Assembly: GCA_045650025.1 (NCBI GenBank) | Contig: JAZRQR010000011.1 | Location: forward strand, 1 to 43,198 | Source of the DNA: SVQP01 sp045650025 | GTDB lineage: Bacteria; Bacillota; Clostridia; Oscillospirales; CAG-272 | Direction: 5' to 3' | Length of the DNA: 43,198 nucleotides | Part shown: one piece after another, positions 40,983-43,198 of the stretch | Position numbering within the stretch: the stretch's first letter is position 1 | Layout of the letters: each line of letters opens with the position of its first letter | Position numbers and translations under genes: made by a program | Notes under the pieces: generated by a model | What the model saw: only the letters and a program-made list of their open reading frames with translations | Database searches by the model: none | Told to the model about the DNA's origin: nothing

Positions 40983-41520
40983 CAACAAAAAAGTCAATAA
41001 AACATTCCAACGAACGCTGGAAATGATCCTGTTCGCCATGCTGGGCGCGATCATGTTCTGCTCCAAGATCTTTATGGAGTTCCTGCCGAACATCCATCTG
41101 CTTGGCATGTTGACCATGACTTATACCGTTGTCTTTCGTAAAAAGGCGCTGATTCCCATTTATGTTTACGTCATGCTCAACGGCTTATATGCGGGCTTTA
41201 ACGTTTGGTGGGTGCCGTATCTTTACATATGGACCATTCTCTGGGCAATCACCATGCTGATCCCGAGGCAGCTACCCAAAAAGCTCAAATACGTTGTCTA
41301 CCCTGCGGTATGCTGCCTGCACGGCATCGCATTTGGAACGCTGTACGCGCCTGCGCACGCCATCATGTTCCGCATGAATTTTGAAACGGCGATTGCGTGG
41401 ATCATCTCGGGCTTGCCCTGGGATCTGATTCACGGCTTTGGCAATCTCCTTGCGGGCATGCTGATCGTGCCGCTGAGCGAGTTGATGATCCGGCTGCTCA
41501 AGCGTCCGCACATATCGTAA
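40966..41520 (+). CDS. ECF transporter S component, likely cobalamin-specific (CbrT-like)
   Basis: 184 residues with about six membrane segments, e.g. ILFAMLGAIMFCSKIFMEFLPNIHLLGMLTMTYTVVF and YAGFNVWWVPYLYIW. S components bind the vitamin and use a shared ECF module (EcfAA'T) encoded elsewhere. The riboswitch and the adjacent DUF4430 protein point to cobalamin. The start is a TTG at 40966 with AAGGAG 12 nt upstream; the overlap with the preceding stop suggests coupling, and a later ATG remains possible. Confidence 0.75.
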   Translation: MSTPSDNKKVNKTFQRTLEMILFAMLGAIMFCSKIFMEFLPNIHLLGMLTMTYTVVFRKKALIPIYVYVMLNGLYAGFNVWWVPYLYIWTILWAITMLIPRQLPKKLKYVVYPAVCCLHGIAFGTLYAPAHAIMFRMNFETAIAWIISGLPWDLIHGFGNLLAGMLIVPLSELMIRLLKRPHIS

Positions 41521-41528
41521 CCCCCAAA

Positions 41529-41560
41529 GGGCTGAGCGAAAGCTCAGCCCCTCTTTTATT
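41529..41560 (+). terminator. Terminator of the B12-uptake operon
   Basis: GGGCTGAGC and GCTCAGCCC form a perfect 9-bp stem with a GAAA tetraloop, followed by CTCTTTTATTT. Confidence 0.95.
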
Positions 41561-41582
41561 TGCACGCCCCGGCATTTTTCTC

Positions 41583-41611
41583 TTTACAAATCTCCGCGAA
41601 TATGCTAAAAT
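41583..41611 (+). promoter_or_regulatory. Sigma-A-type promoter of the MATE gene
   Basis: TTTACA (41583-41588), 17-bp spacer, TAAAAT (41606-41611), with TGC before the -10 element. Confidence 0.7.
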
Positions 41612-41646
41612 ATGGTTGATATTTGAATTTTCGGGGAGGCTTGTGC

Positions 41647-43005
41647 ATGCTTCTGACAAAAGATAAAAGCTTTTACCGCTCGTTCTGGCGGCTGTTTTTC
41701 ATGATCGTGCTGCAAAACGCAATCGTGCTCAGCGTCAACTTAGCGGACAATTTAATGATAGGCGGCTACAGCGAGACCGCGCTTTCGGGCGTGGCAGCCG
41801 TCAATTCCCTGCAGTTTCTGTTCCAGCAGCTGACCATCGGTATTGGTGACGCGCTGGTGACCATGGGCAGCCAATACTGGGGGCAGGGTCGCACCTCGCC
41901 CATCAAGCAGCTGGGCAAGGCGGCGCTTTGCGCGGGTGCGTTCCTTGGCATTCTGCTCTTTGCCTTGACCAGCCTGTTCCCCTATCAGATCGTGGGCTTG
42001 TTCTCCGAGACCGCCGAGATCGTGGAGCAGGGCGTGCAGTACCTTTCCATCGTGCGCTGGACGTATTTGCTCTTTGCCCTGAGCTCGGTGCTGCTGGCTC
42101 TTTTGCGCACCGTGGAGATCGTGCGTATTTCCACCATCGTGTCCGCCGTGGCGTTGGTCACCAACTGCTCGATCAACTACATGCTCATCGGTGGTAACCT
42201 CGGCGCACCCGAGCTGGGCGTGCGCGGTGCCGCGATCGGTACGCTGATTGCCCGCGCGCTGGAATTCTGCATCATTCTCGGCTACTACCTCTTGGTAGAC
42301 AAACGCCTTTGCGTGCGCAAGCAGGACATTGTCAAAACCGACTTTTCCCTCTTCCGCGACTACTATAAGCATTGCGCTTACTTTGTCATGGTGTCCTTTA
42401 TCTTTGGCAGCTCGGTCGCGCTGCAAAACGTCATTCTCGGCAACCTCAGCGACAGCGCTATTGCCGCAAACTCGATTGCAAGCACGCTGTTCCAGATGCT
42501 TAAGGTTATGGCAGTAGGTGCGGCATCCGCAACTGCCATCATCATCGGCAAAACGGTGGGCACGGGCGACATGAAAAAGCTGCGCGAATATGTCAAGACC
42601 GTACAGGTCATTTTCCTGTGCATCAGCGCCGTCACGGGCATCACGCTCTTCATCATTCGCTCGTTCATTCTGGAATTCTACGATCTTTCCCCCGAAACCT
42701 ACGCCACGGCAAAGCAATTTTTGCTGGTGCTGTGCATCACGGGCATGGGTACGGCTTACCAGATGCCGGTCAACATTGGCATCGTGCGCGGCGGCGGAGA
42801 CTCCAAGTTTGTATTTATCAATGACCTCATCAGCATTTGGGGCATCGTGCTGCCGCTGTCCTTCCTCGGGGCATTCGTGTTCAATTGGCCACCCACAGCC
42901 GTGCTGTTCTGCTTAAACAGCGACCAGATCTTCAAGTGCGCAGCCGCCGCCATCAAGGCAAATCGCTTTAAATGGGTCAAGAAGTTGACAAGAGAAACCG
43001 CATAA
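41647..43005 (+). CDS. MATE family multidrug/sodium antiporter
   Basis: 452 residues with about twelve membrane segments in two homologous halves. MATE landmarks include NLADNLMIGGYSETALSGVAAV near the start, VTMGSQYWGQG and the second-half VILGNLSDSAIAANSIAST. Members export toxic compounds, or lipid-like and peptide substrates, with Na+ or H+. GGGGAGG 7 nt before the ATG. Monocistronic; the end lies in a repeat region with a terminator at 43097-43136. Confidence 0.9.
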   Translation: MLLTKDKSFYRSFWRLFFMIVLQNAIVLSVNLADNLMIGGYSETALSGVAAVNSLQFLFQQLTIGIGDALVTMGSQYWGQGRTSPIKQLGKAALCAGAFLGILLFALTSLFPYQIVGLFSETAEIVEQGVQYLSIVRWTYLLFALSSVLLALLRTVEIVRISTIVSAVALVTNCSINYMLIGGNLGAPELGVRGAAIGTLIARALEFCIILGYYLLVDKRLCVRKQDIVKTDFSLFRDYYKHCAYFVMVSFIFGSSVALQNVILGNLSDSAIAANSIASTLFQMLKVMAVGAASATAIIIGKTVGTGDMKKLREYVKTVQVIFLCISAVTGITLFIIRSFILEFYDLSPETYATAKQFLLVLCITGMGTAYQMPVNIGIVRGGGDSKFVFINDLISIWGIVLPLSFLGAFVFNWPPTAVLFCLNSDQIFKCAAAAIKANRFKWVKKLTRETA

Positions 43006-43007
43006 GC

Positions 43008-43034
43008 GTAGGAGCGGATTCCATATCCGCCCGC
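43008..43034 (+). repeat. GTAGGAGCGG repeat hairpin
   Basis: GCGGAT and ATCCGC form a stem around TCCAT; GTAGGAGCGG and CCGCCCGC edges match the GTAGGGGCG family. Confidence 0.6.
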
Positions 43035-43050
43035 GCAATATAAAAAAGAA

Positions 43051-43080
43051 CAGCCCCATGGGGCTGCGGGATTAGCGGCA
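43051..43080 (+). repeat. CAGCCCCATGGGGCTG palindrome with GGGATTAGCGGC
   Basis: A perfect 16-bp palindrome (43051-43066), then GGGATTAGCGGCA. Same family as 24630 and 24985. Confidence 0.7.
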
Positions 43081-43096
43081 AATAGGAGCAAAAATT

Positions 43097-43136
43097 AAGG
43101 ACTGTATCGTTTTGATGCAGTCCTTGATTGCTTTTA
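43097..43136 (+). terminator. Repeat-derived terminator of the MATE gene
   Basis: AAGGACTGTATC (43097-43108) and GATGCAGTCCTT (43114-43125) pair with one G-T; GATTGCTTTTA follows. Same element as at 5124 and 24926. Confidence 0.75.
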
Positions 43137-43148
43137 TAGATAGTTGCT

Positions 43149-43179
43149 GTAGGTGCTGGCGATCACTGATCGCCCCTAC
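43149..43179 (+). repeat. GTAGGTGCTGGCGATCA repeat hairpin
   Basis: GGCGATCA (43158-43165) and TGATCGCC (43167-43174) pair tightly; edges GTAGG and CCTAC also pair. It resembles the GTAGGGGCG family. Confidence 0.65.
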
Positions 43180-43198
43180 GACTGTTTTTGTTGGGATT

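Overview
The window looks like part of the chromosome of a Gram-positive, ancestrally spore-forming Clostridia bacterium, probably a gut member of the Oscillospirales or a relative. The support is the C-terminus of Spo0A at the left edge, AGGAGG-type ribosome binding sites, strong sigma-A promoters (TTGACA/TATAAT types with 17-bp spacers), teichoic-acid-type envelope genes, many secreted plant-glycan hydrolases and a complete clostridial Rnf operon. The taxonomic placement is inferred from gene content only.

Layout. 1-345: 3' end of spo0A (+). 545-2763: a HAD phosphatase and a CofE-like protein, each with its own promoter (+). 3078-5072: a GHL6-type putative glycosidase, followed by a 229-bp multi-hairpin repeat. 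5498-7095 (-): a two-TM protein and a DUF4886 SGNH hydrolase. 7189-15725 (-): an envelope-polymer locus, read from high to low coordinates: an LTA-synthase-like membrane phosphotransferase, a YidC-CDP-glycerol glycerophosphotransferase fusion, a 69-aa membrane protein, a binding-protein-dependent ABC importer and a winged-HTH/cytidylyltransferase fusion. I consider this the most interesting part of the window: it may import a phosphorylated or phosphonate head group, activate it with CTP and attach it to a teichoic-acid-like polymer.

15908-24614: a rhamnosidase locus organised around a divergent promoter region (21367-21442). A GH-A lipoprotein and a GH78 enzyme lie leftward; a membrane-anchored CBM protein and a GH106-like enzyme lie rightward. 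25033-27918 (-): a GH28-like beta-helix protein, a sialate-O-acetylesterase-type lipoprotein and an AAA ATPase. With the GHL6 protein and the DUF4886 protein, this suggests breakdown of rhamnose-rich pectin (RG-I/RG-II). 28038-28988 (-): two small membrane proteins (DUF2752 and a zinc-ribbon protein).

29103-37365 (-): the energy module, rnfCDGEAB followed by a NusG-domain-II protein, then a duplicated lipoprotein and the flavin transferase ApbE. RnfG carries two FMN-attachment motifs and RnfE has a cysteine-rich tail. 37522-38601 (-): an EutH transporter without other eut genes. 38781-40152 (+): an SdpR/SdpI-type pair. 40183-41520 (+): a cobalamin-riboswitch-controlled DUF4430 lipoprotein and ECF S component, probably for B12 uptake. 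41647-43005 (+): a MATE transporter. Three families of intergenic palindromic repeats occur at 349-373, 5085-5475, 24630-25000 and 43008-43179. I saw no tRNA, rRNA, CRISPR array or transposase.
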